DNA from: UBA4582 sp965657335
GTDB taxonomy: Bacteria > Pseudomonadota > Gammaproteobacteria > Pseudomonadales > Azotimanducaceae
Length of the DNA stretch: 64,000 nt
Direction: 5' to 3'
Assembly (NCBI GenBank): GCA_965657335.1
Contig: CBFHOH010000006.1
Location: 62,001-126,000, forward strand
Part shown: in pieces, positions 51,681-60,280 of the stretch
Layout of the letters: every line of letters begins with the position of its first letter
Position numbering within the stretch: the stretch's first letter is position 1
Notes under the pieces: generated by a model
Database searches by the model: none
Seen by the model: the letters and a program-made list of their open reading frames with translations, nothing else
What the model was told of the DNA's origin: nothing
Program-made: the position numbers and the translations under genes

Positions 51681-52613
51681 GTGATAAGACTTTTGCTATG
51701 TTTTTTAGGGATGATGTTGATTGGCGCGAATGTCTCCGCAGATGACCGGCACAACATATCAGTGAGTCCGTCCGATACCTTGTCAGCCGATGTCATTACG
51801 GATATCCATGACCAATTAAGAGCGCCGCAGGAAAGACTTGAATTATCTCAACTTGTTGGGAACTGGTCCGTACGTCAGTCTGTTTGCCTCGGTGGGTCTG
51901 AGGGTATCGGCATAGGGGGGCTTTGTGAAGATGACAGCGTGCAATTAGAGGGCGCGCTGCGACCTTCAGGCACGTATTTCGAAAGGATCGCGAATTGGGA
52001 CATAACATTTAAAGATGAAGCGCAATCGAGTGTTTTGATCTCAAGCGACCAATTTAACTTTCTATTTAACCCGGGCTTTGGATACATAGTGCCAAACGAA
52101 ACAGTAACCTGGGAATGCAGCATAGGTGGCGGGAGTATTCTGGTTTGTTTAGGCCCTGACAACTCATTAACGTATACACTCAATTGCCCGGTAGATACTT
52201 GTAAATTGCATGTGATGATGGAGGCATCCCTTGAATCTGAATCACGCATCCGGTTTTCACTTGGACCGCTTGATACCAACATAGCGGGTGGCAATCAAAA
52301 CACATTTGGGATGTTTAACGTTCTGGAGCTTAGTCGGGCAGGTCTTCTACCGACCCCTAAATTCCTCACGGCAGAACGAAGTTTTGAGAATGTTAATTTG
52401 GCATGGTCTGTCGATGAGGAAGACTATGCAGGGGAGTTTGAAATTCAGCGTAAGGATAGTGTTTCAGGTGCCTACACGGTTTTGGGCACAACATCGGAAG
52501 CCTCTTTTACGGACCAGCCAGCGGACTCCGGCGATTATTGGTACAGAGTGTTTTCCATTGAAGATGATGGAAAAAGCACAGGCTCGAATGTTCGTAAAGT
52601 ATCTTATGACTAG
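51681..52613 (+). CDS. Exported protein with C-terminal fibronectin type III-like domain
   Basis: A 310-residue protein. GTG 51681 is chosen because GGAG lies 9 bp upstream and a signal peptide follows (VIRLLLCFLGMMLIGANVSA, cleavage before DDRH); the frame extends to 51627 in the preceding gene. The middle (LSQLVGNWSVRQSVCLGGSEG...) is strand-rich and contains several cysteines, perhaps disulfide-bonded. Residues about 220-310 (PKFLTAERSFENVNLAWSVDEEDYAGEFEIQRK...DYWYRVFSIEDDG) look like fibronectin type III. It ends 1 bp from the convergent flgA. Partner of the cadherin-like lipoprotein by position; function unknown. Confidence 0.65.
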   Translation: MIRLLLCFLGMMLIGANVSADDRHNISVSPSDTLSADVITDIHDQLRAPQERLELSQLVGNWSVRQSVCLGGSEGIGIGGLCEDDSVQLEGALRPSGTYFERIANWDITFKDEAQSSVLISSDQFNFLFNPGFGYIVPNETVTWECSIGGGSILVCLGPDNSLTYTLNCPVDTCKLHVMMEASLESESRIRFSLGPLDTNIAGGNQNTFGMFNVLELSRAGLLPTPKFLTAERSFENVNLAWSVDEEDYAGEFEIQRKDSVSGAYTVLGTTSEASFTDQPADSGDYWYRVFSIEDDGKSTGSNVRKVSYD

Positions 52614-52614
52614 A

Positions 52615-53514
52615 TCAGTCGAGACTTAACAGGCCGTATCCAACAACTCTCGCAGTAATGATTTTGTTGCTCTCGGGGTTTTTTACTTCGATTCTTTCTC
52701 CAAGATAACCATCAGCAAGGGCGATCGCTTTGGTCTCAATTCTGAAGTTATTGGAAGTGGAATAAATCGATACGATTTCATTTCTTCGCATCAACCTTGC
52801 TTTCCTCAAGTGGCGAGCGCGTACTATCTCTCCGACGCCCACTGTTTTGCTGAGCTCCATATAACGCAGCGACGCAATTGAGCCGATATAGTCGGCGGGA
52901 ACGTCTGTATATTTTATCACCTCAACTAAGGTGCTTTTATTAAGTGGTGAACCTGATGGAAGAATGACCATTGGGGTGACAACGATTTTTGAAGTGTCTA
53001 AATCCTCGTTTATTAGGATGTCGCCTTTTTTCTTGTCTCTTTGTAGGTACAGGTCGTTGAGTTGAGACATTTCTCTAAAAGCGTTGGTCGGAATAGACCT
53101 TCTCGAAACAACATCTTCAAGCAGATCTTCGGTGACTTTTTGACCTTTAGCAAGGTCCGCTATTAGCGCATAAGCCTCAAGATCTTGCGATTGACTCATC
53201 ATCAAATCTCTACTTGGCTTAGTGAGCTGTATGCTTTCTGGTACTTTAATAAAGCGGCGCCATTGCCCTTGGCAATCTGCCTTAATCATCCGCCTTGAAG
53301 CATTGGTGAAATTAAAGCGAATCGGCTCGTTACACTGTTTTCGAGTAATTGGGCCTCTTAGATCGCTAGGGGAAAATGCGATATTTTCACCCTCAGTTAC
53401 CAGCAGCCATGCATTTAGCTCGTCCAAGATCGTAGGTGGGGTTTCAGCTACAGCCAGACCTTGAAAGCCTGTTAGCTCGAATATCAATGCAGTAACTACT
53501 AGGAAGCGCCTCAT
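52615..53514 (-). CDS. flgA: Flagellar P-ring assembly chaperone FlgA
   Basis: A 299-residue periplasmic protein with a signal peptide (MRRFLVVTALIFELTGFQGLAVA). The C-terminal SAF domain and the family ending (AIALADGYLGERIEVKNPESNKIITARVVG) identify FlgA, the chaperone for assembly of FlgI into the P ring. The first third (PSDLRGPITRKQCNEPIRFNF...DCQGQWRRFIKVPE) holds a cysteine pair. The length is somewhat above the E. coli protein. It is divergent from flgB across a 516-bp regulatory region. Confidence 0.92.
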   Translation of the reverse strand: MRRFLVVTALIFELTGFQGLAVAETPPTILDELNAWLLVTEGENIAFSPSDLRGPITRKQCNEPIRFNFTNASRRMIKADCQGQWRRFIKVPESIQLTKPSRDLMMSQSQDLEAYALIADLAKGQKVTEDLLEDVVSRRSIPTNAFREMSQLNDLYLQRDKKKGDILINEDLDTSKIVVTPMVILPSGSPLNKSTLVEVIKYTDVPADYIGSIASLRYMELSKTVGVGEIVRARHLRKARLMRRNEIVSIYSTSNNFRIETKAIALADGYLGERIEVKNPESNKIITARVVGYGLLSLD

Positions 53515-53836
53515 AGCTCTTTATCTTCGTTACGCATCTATGCGCTACCCTGAATAAATTTCCCAAACTTTATGCTGCTTGTTTGTCAAATTCAACAATT
53601 GATGAATCAGCCGATTATCGGGTGATTGGATTAATAATGGGGAAACGCATGTTGTCTTTTGCCATTAAAAACCTCTTGGGCCGACGCGCGAAAGCTGAAT
53701 GACATCGAGTCACTTCAGTCGCTCAACATGAATAACAGCTTTACGCTGCCATATTTCAAATCACGATCCGAAGTTCTCGTCAAATAGTGACTAATTGTCG
53801 GCAGTAACCTGCCGCCAAATTTTCGAAAAACCCGGT

Positions 53837-53886
53837 AAATGTTGCCGCCTAGGTTCGAGAATGTTTTGCCGTAAGCAGCAACATTT
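53837..53886. promoter_or_regulatory. Inverted repeat, candidate upstream activating sequence of the flgB promoter
   Basis: Perfect 9-bp arms AAATGTTGC / GCAACATTT, separated by 32 bp that contain further TTGCCG boxes. It is centred about 80 bp upstream of the -24 element, where a sigma54 activator such as FleQ/FlrC would bind. Confidence 0.5.
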
Positions 53887-53932
53887 CTATTTTAATATTT
53901 CATTTCAACAACTTATGTGAGGTCGTTAGGAG

Positions 53933-53950
53933 TTGGCACGGTGGTTGCAT
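53933..53950 (+). promoter_or_regulatory. Sigma54 promoter of the flgB operon
   Basis: TTGGCACGGTGGTTGCAT matches the sigma54 consensus TGGCACG-N4-TTGCA at every conserved position, with GG and GC 10 bp apart. Predicted transcription starts near 53960, about 70 bp before flgB. Confidence 0.88.
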
Positions 53951-54030
53951 TATCCAAGTACTGACCGAGTTATTGCAATCTAGTAATCGGTCAACGAGTA
54001 CAAGAACTTTAGAAAAAAACGGAAGAAACT

Positions 54031-54417
54031 GTGGAAATTTTTGAGAATGTGTTCGGTATTCACGAGAGTGCGCTAAAGCTAAGAGAGCGCAGGTTAAACG
54101 TTATCTCTGAAAATATCGCGAACGTAGATACCCCTAACTACAAGGCACGTGATGTCGACTTCAAGTCTGTATTGAGGGCGACGCAAGGTGGCGGTAAGGA
54201 AATGACTACGACACACAGTTCGCACATTGATGCCTCTACACTGGGCAAAGAAGGGATGGTTTTTCGAAACCCGTTAAACCCTTCGGCAGATGGAAACACA
54301 GTCGAGCTCTCAGTTCAGCAATCTGAATTTGGTAGGGAATCAGCTCGTTACACCGCAACTATGCAATTTATTGAAAATCGGATCGGTGGTGTGCGGCGCG
54401 CACTGCGAGGCGAGTAA
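54031..54417 (+). CDS. flgB: Flagellar proximal rod protein FlgB
   Basis: A 128-residue rod protein with the family N-terminus (ALKLRERRLNVISENIANVDTPNYKARDVDF) and C-terminal coiled helix (SARYTATMQFIENRIGGVRRALRG). The start codon is GTG with GGAAG about 6 bp upstream. It is the first gene after the sigma54 promoter and is followed, unusually, by flagellin rather than flgC. Confidence 0.95.
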   Translation: MEIFENVFGIHESALKLRERRLNVISENIANVDTPNYKARDVDFKSVLRATQGGGKEMTTTHSSHIDASTLGKEGMVFRNPLNPSADGNTVELSVQQSEFGRESARYTATMQFIENRIGGVRRALRGE

Positions 54418-54449
54418 CTAACAAAGGACTTTAAAGAGTAGGTAACGTT

Positions 54450-56159
54450 ATGGCTTTAGTAATCAACACCAACGTATCTTCATTAACAGCTCAGAGAGCT
54501 TTAGCTGAGTCTAGTGAAGAACTAAAGACAGCAATGGAGCGCTTGTCAACAGGCTCGAAAATTAATAGTGCTGCAGACGATGCTGCTGGGTTAGCAATGA
54601 CCCAACGTATGACCGCTCAAGTCCGAGGTTTGGCAATGGCAGTCAAAAATGCAAACGACGGCCAGGCATTAACGCAGTCCATAGAGGGTGCGTTGGGTGA
54701 AGTGTCGGATATGCTGCAACGGATGCGAGAACTTGCGCTGCAAGCTGCGAACGGAACCAACAGTTCAGCAGACAGAACATTCCTACAGTCGGAAGTGAAC
54801 CTCTTAATCCAAGAAATATCACGCGTATCAGCAAGCACTCGCTACAACGGCGAATTGATTCTTGATGGGACCTTTCTGAATAAAGCGCTACAGGTCGGCA
54901 TAGAGGAAGGTGAGAATATCATCTTCTCGGTCGAATCAGTCGCAGCTGAAAATGTGGGCGCTCATACATTAGTCGGTGAAGGCGTTGGTGCACGTGCCGC
55001 CTCAGCAGACCCCTTAGCTAATCCGACAACAGAAGCAGACGACATCGAAATCTTTGGGTTTCTCGGAACCAAGTCCACTTCGGCGAGTGCTGGAGATACA
55101 GCAAAAGAAACTGCGGTGAAAGTGAATAACCTGACCGGAGAAACTGGCGTTAAAGCGTACGCAAAGACTTTTGCTTCATTAGAATCTACGAGCTCGGCAC
55201 AAAAAACCTATAGCGTAAAAATTAATGGCTATACAACAGGCAACTTTGTAATTTCGAGCGGAGACGTGGAATCTGCCGTTGACGCCATTAACCAAATTTC
55301 CGGTTCTACCGGCGTTACAGCCAGTTCAAATAACAACAAAGTCGTTTTGTTCGATAGTGATGGCGATGACATCACCGTCGAAAATTTGCAGACTCTGAGT
55401 GGTTTTTCAGATCTACGCGTAGCAAAACTTGGAGAAGATGGTCTTATCACTAATGTTGTCGGTTCGGCGATTGATCTCGCTGTAAGCGGTGGTACCGACA
55501 GTACACGTGTCACTGGTACGTTGAAGTTAGTTTCTCCTAATCCATTTTCAGTAGATCAAAAAGCCGCTACAGCGGCGGCGGGCATCCTCTTGAATGACGC
55601 GGTCATCGCTGACGGAGATACAACGCTGACATTCGACGCGGGTCACGGGCTTGCCGTCGGTGCCTCATTTACGATCGCTGGCGAGGTAGGTGGACCAACG
55701 CACTACGTAACGGGCGTGTCGGGTAACGATATCACCTTTGTTCCAGCCTTAGTAACCGGTCACGGTGTTTCCGACAATGACGCGATTACGATAGGCACAG
55801 AAACACCTGGCTACTATGCCGATGGCTCGTCAACAGCGACGCTGAAAAATTTAACAGAGATCCGGATAAATACTGCAGTTCTTGCGGGAGATTCCATATC
55901 AATCATCGACGCGGCACTAGATAAAGTCGCTCAGATGCGATCTGACCTTGGTGCAATAGAAAATAGACTCGCTTATACGGTTTCAAATTTAATGAATATC
56001 GCTGAGAAAACAGCTGACGCCCGGTCTCGTCTGGATGATGCTGATTTTGCCCTTGAATCTGCAAGGCTGGCAAAGTCTCAGGTAGTTCAGCAAGCAGGTA
56101 CACAAATGCTAGCGCAGGCGAACCAAATGACTCAGCTCGTATTGGACCTCCTGCGGTAA
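54450..56159 (+). CDS. fliC: Flagellin, inserted between flgB and flgC
   Basis: A 569-residue flagellin. The N-terminal D0/D1 region is classical (MALVINTNVSSLTAQRALAES...RLSTGSKINSAADDAAGLAM, LQRMRELALQAANGT) and so is the C-terminal one (LGAIENRLAYTVSNLMNIAEKTADARSRLDDADFALESARL...QANQMTQLVLDLL). The central region contains a flagellin-IN-like domain (KTYSVKINGYTTGNFVISSGDVESAVDAINQ) and an extra beta domain (about 365-460). Only 32 bp separate it from flgB and 23 bp from flgC, and I see no sigma28 promoter before it, so it appears cotranscribed with the rod genes from the sigma54 promoter. Confidence 0.95.
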   Translation: MALVINTNVSSLTAQRALAESSEELKTAMERLSTGSKINSAADDAAGLAMTQRMTAQVRGLAMAVKNANDGQALTQSIEGALGEVSDMLQRMRELALQAANGTNSSADRTFLQSEVNLLIQEISRVSASTRYNGELILDGTFLNKALQVGIEEGENIIFSVESVAAENVGAHTLVGEGVGARAASADPLANPTTEADDIEIFGFLGTKSTSASAGDTAKETAVKVNNLTGETGVKAYAKTFASLESTSSAQKTYSVKINGYTTGNFVISSGDVESAVDAINQISGSTGVTASSNNNKVVLFDSDGDDITVENLQTLSGFSDLRVAKLGEDGLITNVVGSAIDLAVSGGTDSTRVTGTLKLVSPNPFSVDQKAATAAAGILLNDAVIADGDTTLTFDAGHGLAVGASFTIAGEVGGPTHYVTGVSGNDITFVPALVTGHGVSDNDAITIGTETPGYYADGSSTATLKNLTEIRINTAVLAGDSISIIDAALDKVAQMRSDLGAIENRLAYTVSNLMNIAEKTADARSRLDDADFALESARLAKSQVVQQAGTQMLAQANQMTQLVLDLLR

Positions 56160-56182
56160 GCGCGGGTAAGAGGAGCTAGATT

Positions 56183-56608
56183 ATGAGTTTCGAAAACATT
56201 ATGGGCATCGCGGGCCAGGCAATGGATGCCCAAACAATTCGAATTAATGCGGCAGTTTCAAATATTGCTAACGCTGATACCGAGGCGGGTACAGCCGAAG
56301 ATGCATTCAGAGCGAAGAGAGTCATCTTTAAGAGTGTTCTTGCATCAGAGGTTAATCAAGCCAGAGGCGATACCGTTGGTGGTGTAAGAGTAGAGGAAAT
56401 TGCAGAAGACATGGCGCCGGCCCCGGCGATTTTTAAGCCTAACCATCCCTCAGCCGATGCAAAGGGATATGTTTATAGCTCGAATGTTGACGTCATGACT
56501 GAAATGGTCGATATCACAGCTGCTTCAAGGTCATATGAAAGCGCTGTTGAGGCGAGCAATACAGCCAAACGCCTGATGATGAGAACGATCGAGCTCTTAA
56601 AGAAATAA
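56183..56608 (+). CDS. flgC: Flagellar proximal rod protein FlgC
   Basis: A 141-residue rod protein. The N-terminal AMDAQTIRINAAVSNIANADTEAG and C-terminal MTEMVDITAASRSYESAVEASNTAKRLMMRTIELLKK are diagnostic. GGAG precedes the ATG by 8-10 bp. Its length is normal. Confidence 0.95.
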   Translation: MSFENIMGIAGQAMDAQTIRINAAVSNIANADTEAGTAEDAFRAKRVIFKSVLASEVNQARGDTVGGVRVEEIAEDMAPAPAIFKPNHPSADAKGYVYSSNVDVMTEMVDITAASRSYESAVEASNTAKRLMMRTIELLKK

Positions 56609-56623
56609 GATAAAGAGAACCTT

Positions 56624-57304
56624 ATGAGTTTTACAAGTATAGATGGCATTCGAACGACGACCGATCTGCTCGCTGAAAAGAATCAATCACAAGTAAATCA
56701 GGATCTTGATAGGAATGCTTTTTTAAGGCTGTTCACAACCCAGCTGCAAAACCAGAACCCCTTAGACCCGATGGAAAATGAGGCGTTTGTTGCTCAGTTG
56801 GCGCAGTTTTCTACACTCGAAGCAACAACGCTGATGTCCGACTCGTTGTCTGATTTCGTCAGTTCTCAACAGTCAGAAAAGATGTTGAGAGGAGCGAACT
56901 TACTCGGCAAACAGGTTTTTGCGCCTGAAGTTTCCATGTATCAAGCAGGTGGGACTCGGCTCGATGGTGTTGTCTCTGTTGATCAAACTTTAGATAACTT
57001 GCGCCTGAATGTCGTCGACGCGAGCTCTGGTCAAATTGTCAATCAAATGGATTTAGGCGCCCAGACGCAGGGTGCAGTCGAATTTAGTTGGAACGGTGGC
57101 ACCTTTGAAGGTGAAGCCGCGCCAGCAGGTAATTACATATTTAGAGCGGTTGGATATCAAGGTGATTCCACGCAAGAAATACCCGTTGATTCTCAGACAA
57201 GAATCACAGGTGTTTCATGGGATGCCTCGCTCGGTGAAATTTTCGTTGAGATTGAAGATGGTCGTTCAATAGCGCTGTCAGAAATTTCACATCTGTCAAA
57301 TTAA
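56624..57304 (+). CDS. flgD: Hook-capping scaffold protein FlgD
   Basis: A 226-residue protein. The N-terminal FLRLFTTQLQNQNPLDPMENEAFVAQLAQFSTLEA is the FlgD signature. The C-terminal part has the Tudor-like/FlgD-Ig region (GAVEFSWNGGTFEGEAAPAGNYIFRAVGYQGD). FlgD caps the growing hook so that FlgE subunits assemble. It lies 15 bp after flgC and 19 bp before flgE. Confidence 0.95.
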   Translation: MSFTSIDGIRTTTDLLAEKNQSQVNQDLDRNAFLRLFTTQLQNQNPLDPMENEAFVAQLAQFSTLEATTLMSDSLSDFVSSQQSEKMLRGANLLGKQVFAPEVSMYQAGGTRLDGVVSVDQTLDNLRLNVVDASSGQIVNQMDLGAQTQGAVEFSWNGGTFEGEAAPAGNYIFRAVGYQGDSTQEIPVDSQTRITGVSWDASLGEIFVEIEDGRSIALSEISHLSN

Positions 57305-57323
57305 TTATTGGAGTATTTAGTCT

Positions 57324-60251
57324 ATGTCGTTTTATACCTCACTTACAGGTCTCAAGGCTGCTACTACTGAACTAGCGCTTACGAGTAATAATATCGCTAA
57401 CGTCGGTACGAGTGGTTTTAAGAAGTCTCGTGCATCATTTGGTGACATATTTGCTACATCTCCACTTCAGAAAGCGAGTTCGGTCGTTGGTCAGGGTGTG
57501 TCCTTGAAAGAGGTGAGACAGGAGTTCAGCCAGGGAAACGTCGAGTTCTCATCTAATACGCTGGACCTTGCGATATCGGGCGAGGGTTTTTTCCCGCTTA
57601 AGTCATCAGATGGTCTTACGGATATTTATACGCGTAACGGTAGTTTCGTGTTGAACGAACAATTTAATGTGGTGAACTCGTCAGGACAAGCATTGCTAGC
57701 AGCGGCGGTGGACTCCTCCGGTAAAGCGGATTTGGAAAAGCTCAGCCGTTTGGCGATTCCTGTATCGACCTCTGGACAAGCAACTGAAACCTCAGAAATT
57801 CAGCTGGCCTTGAACTTACCTTCGGACGCCTCTGTAATCGACGTACAATTTAATAGAAATAATCCGGCGACATACAACAAGTCTACAGCACTAAGCGTAT
57901 ACGACAGCGGGGGTAACTCATATCTCGCGACGATTTATTATGTAAAGACAGCAAACGCGACAGCGACATCGCCGACTAATAAGTACCAAACTTATGTCTA
58001 TGTTGGTGATGACCAGGTTAACCCAGCGTTGCAACAAGCCACAGATGACAACAGCGAACGCCTTTACGTAAACAAATACGGCGTTCTGAAGCCGTTCTCT
58101 GAAGTAGAAGATTTGTTGGTTAACAGAAAAACTCAAAAGTTCGGTCTAGATGACCTTACTGACGTGCGTACCTCGGTGCCGGCTACGGTTGAAGGTGCGA
58201 AATTGCCTAACGATCTTACCGCTGATCAGGGTTACAATTTTTCAACCAATACGGGTGACGGGCTTAACTTTACCACCGCACAACTCAAGAACTTTATGAC
58301 CGTTGACGTTGAAAACAGCGGTAATCCAGTAACTGTCGATCTCTCGTCGCTCGCGGCTAACAATAAAGCCTATACAGGTGTTGAGATAGCGAATTTCATC
58401 GAGAGTCAGCTGAACACGAAGTTTGGTGACGAACGCTATTTTGATCTTTCGACGGAGACTAACCGAAATTTCAAAGTGGATTTTACTACTGGGGGTGCAA
58501 GCACGGTAGCTTCAATCGATTTAGGTGTTGTTTTTGATACTGAAGCAAAAAGGCTAAATGCGACGACGGAACAGGTAGTTGCAGCAATTCAAGCGAAACT
58601 TGATTCAGCAGTAAATGTCGTTGGCGGTGCAAATGCAGGTGGACTAGGCGCAGGCAAGGTAAATGTTTCTTACGATTATGCGGCGCGTGAATTTAAATTC
58701 TTGCCAACCATTTCTTCAGACACGGTAAAGCTGGGTTCAGACGGGAGCAACAGTCTTTTCGGTACAACGAGTACCTTCGAATCAGTGACTGCTAGCGGTT
58801 CATATGGCCAAACAGTCACACCTAACGGTGAGTTGCAACGTGTAGCGAGTGAACAGCGCTACGGAATCAAAGTTGAATATGACGGCGCACAACAGACTTT
58901 TTCTTTCTCTTCAGGCACGACAGGGGATACCTCTCGTGTTGACGTGAATTTTGATGTGCCAGTATTTGATGCGGCAACTGGTGTGCCAGTGGGCACAACA
59001 GACGCTGAAGGTAACTTTGTGCTACAGGCGAACGCTGCGAGTGCCACTTTCGCTGGATTTGCGGACGGTGGGTTGTACTCTGAATTACCCTCGACAGACG
59101 CGGTTCGCGGTGTCGTTTCTTTACCTGCCGTGACTCAGGGTTCGTCTATTGCGGTGAACGTGAACAACAACTTTTCAGTAGACGCATCTAACAATACATT
59201 TGTTGTATCGGTCGATGATGTGAAGGGCACGTTGGTGTTACCGACAAGCTCTGGTTATACATTAGACAGTTTTATTGTCGAATTAGAAAAGGGGATCAAT
59301 CAACTGGCGGCTGAAAACGGCAGTAAAGTTTCGGGTGTAAACGTTGTTTATGATCCTGAAACGAACGGTCTCACTTTTACCTCCGGCACCACGGGCACAG
59401 ACTCATTTATTAAGGTGTCTGGCTCGGCAACTTGGGGGCTCGCCAATATCGGGTCTGGCCGTGGTACAACGACGACCTGGATTAAGCCAACGCAGTCCGC
59501 AGATGTTGTAAACGGCGTTGCAGTTAACAAATACATTGACGAATTTGGTGTTGAAACGGCGAGCGCCGACGGATTTTCGACGTTACCTGAGTGGTCACCT
59601 ATTTACTTGGACAAGGGTGAGTTGACCTTTGATACATCAGGTAACTTGGTTTCACCCACCGGTGGTGCGCAGTTGGACACAGTGTTCTTGGCCGGTGGTC
59701 GTGGTGCATTGAATCTGAGCATTGACTACACGGGTACAACGCAGTTTTCACAGGCTTTCGCCGTCAAGTCGCAGTCTCAGGACGGTACACCAGAAGGTGA
59801 CCTGGTTGGTGTCGACATCGGGGACGATGGTCTGGTTGTGGCATCCTATTCGAACGGTTCGCAGAACTCACTTGGAAAGATTGTGTTAGTGACCTTCCCG
59901 AGTAATGAGGGTTTGCGTCAAAACGGGGACAGTTCCTATTTGGCGTCCGCGAAGTCGGGTGCGGCGACCTTCGGTGAGGCAGGTACTGCTGGATTCGGTA
60001 CGATTAGAGCTGGTGCCCGTGAGCGTTCAAACGTCGATCTAACGACAGAGTTGGTTGGTTTGATTACTNNNNNNNNNNNNNNNNNNNNNNNNNNNNNNNN
60101 NNNNNNNNNNNNNNNNNNNNNNNNNNNNNNNNNNNNNNNNNNNNNNNNNNNNNNNNNNNNNNNNNNNGCGCAACGAAACTTCCAGGCGAACGCTAAAGCG
60201 ATTGAAACGTCGTCTGCATTAACTTCTACCATTATTAATATTAGAGCCTAA
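57324..60251 (+). CDS. flgE: Flagellar hook protein FlgE, very long
   Basis: About 940 residues excluding the N-run, roughly twice the length of the E. coli hook protein. The N-terminus (SFYTSLTGLKAATTELALTSNNIANVGTSGFKKSRASFGDIF) and C-terminus (NVDLTTELVGLIT ... AQRNFQANAKAIETSSALTSTIINIRA) are typical. The centre (about residues 270-760) is an expanded, strand-rich domain with repeated FTSGTTG and FSSGTTGD motifs. The 99-N gap at 60069-60167 falls between LIT and AQRN, residues that are adjacent in other FlgE proteins, so nothing may be missing. Confidence 0.93.
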   Translation: MSFYTSLTGLKAATTELALTSNNIANVGTSGFKKSRASFGDIFATSPLQKASSVVGQGVSLKEVRQEFSQGNVEFSSNTLDLAISGEGFFPLKSSDGLTDIYTRNGSFVLNEQFNVVNSSGQALLAAAVDSSGKADLEKLSRLAIPVSTSGQATETSEIQLALNLPSDASVIDVQFNRNNPATYNKSTALSVYDSGGNSYLATIYYVKTANATATSPTNKYQTYVYVGDDQVNPALQQATDDNSERLYVNKYGVLKPFSEVEDLLVNRKTQKFGLDDLTDVRTSVPATVEGAKLPNDLTADQGYNFSTNTGDGLNFTTAQLKNFMTVDVENSGNPVTVDLSSLAANNKAYTGVEIANFIESQLNTKFGDERYFDLSTETNRNFKVDFTTGGASTVASIDLGVVFDTEAKRLNATTEQVVAAIQAKLDSAVNVVGGANAGGLGAGKVNVSYDYAAREFKFLPTISSDTVKLGSDGSNSLFGTTSTFESVTASGSYGQTVTPNGELQRVASEQRYGIKVEYDGAQQTFSFSSGTTGDTSRVDVNFDVPVFDAATGVPVGTTDAEGNFVLQANAASATFAGFADGGLYSELPSTDAVRGVVSLPAVTQGSSIAVNVNNNFSVDASNNTFVVSVDDVKGTLVLPTSSGYTLDSFIVELEKGINQLAAENGSKVSGVNVVYDPETNGLTFTSGTTGTDSFIKVSGSATWGLANIGSGRGTTTTWIKPTQSADVVNGVAVNKYIDEFGVETASADGFSTLPEWSPIYLDKGELTFDTSGNLVSPTGGAQLDTVFLAGGRGALNLSIDYTGTTQFSQAFAVKSQSQDGTPEGDLVGVDIGDDGLVVASYSNGSQNSLGKIVLVTFPSNEGLRQNGDSSYLASAKSGAATFGEAGTAGFGTIRAGARERSNVDLTTELVGLITXXXXXXXXXXXXXXXXXXXXXXXXXXXXXXXXXAQRNFQANAKAIETSSALTSTIINIRA
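60069..60167. other. Assembly gap (99 N), probably of zero true length
   Basis: The flanks join in frame to give ELVGLIT-AQRNFQANAKAIE, the expected continuous FlgE C-terminus. Confidence 0.85.
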
Positions 60252-60280
60252 ATTTGGTTGGCGCTTGAGAGTTTTGATAT

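Larger units (their letters stand above)
53515..54030. other. Regulatory region between flgA (-) and flgB (+)
   Basis: A 516-bp gene-free region with a palindrome CCGATTATCGG near 53611, a small inverted repeat GGCAG-taac-CTGCC at 53800-53813, a 50-bp inverted repeat (53837-53886) and a sigma54 promoter (53933-53950). Three TGCCG-type boxes lie in 53805-53875. Confidence 0.6.

Noticed and set aside
53608..53621. GCCGATTA as a third sigma28 promoter
   Set aside because: The -35 position reads TTCA rather than TAAA and no gene starts within 400 bp in that direction.
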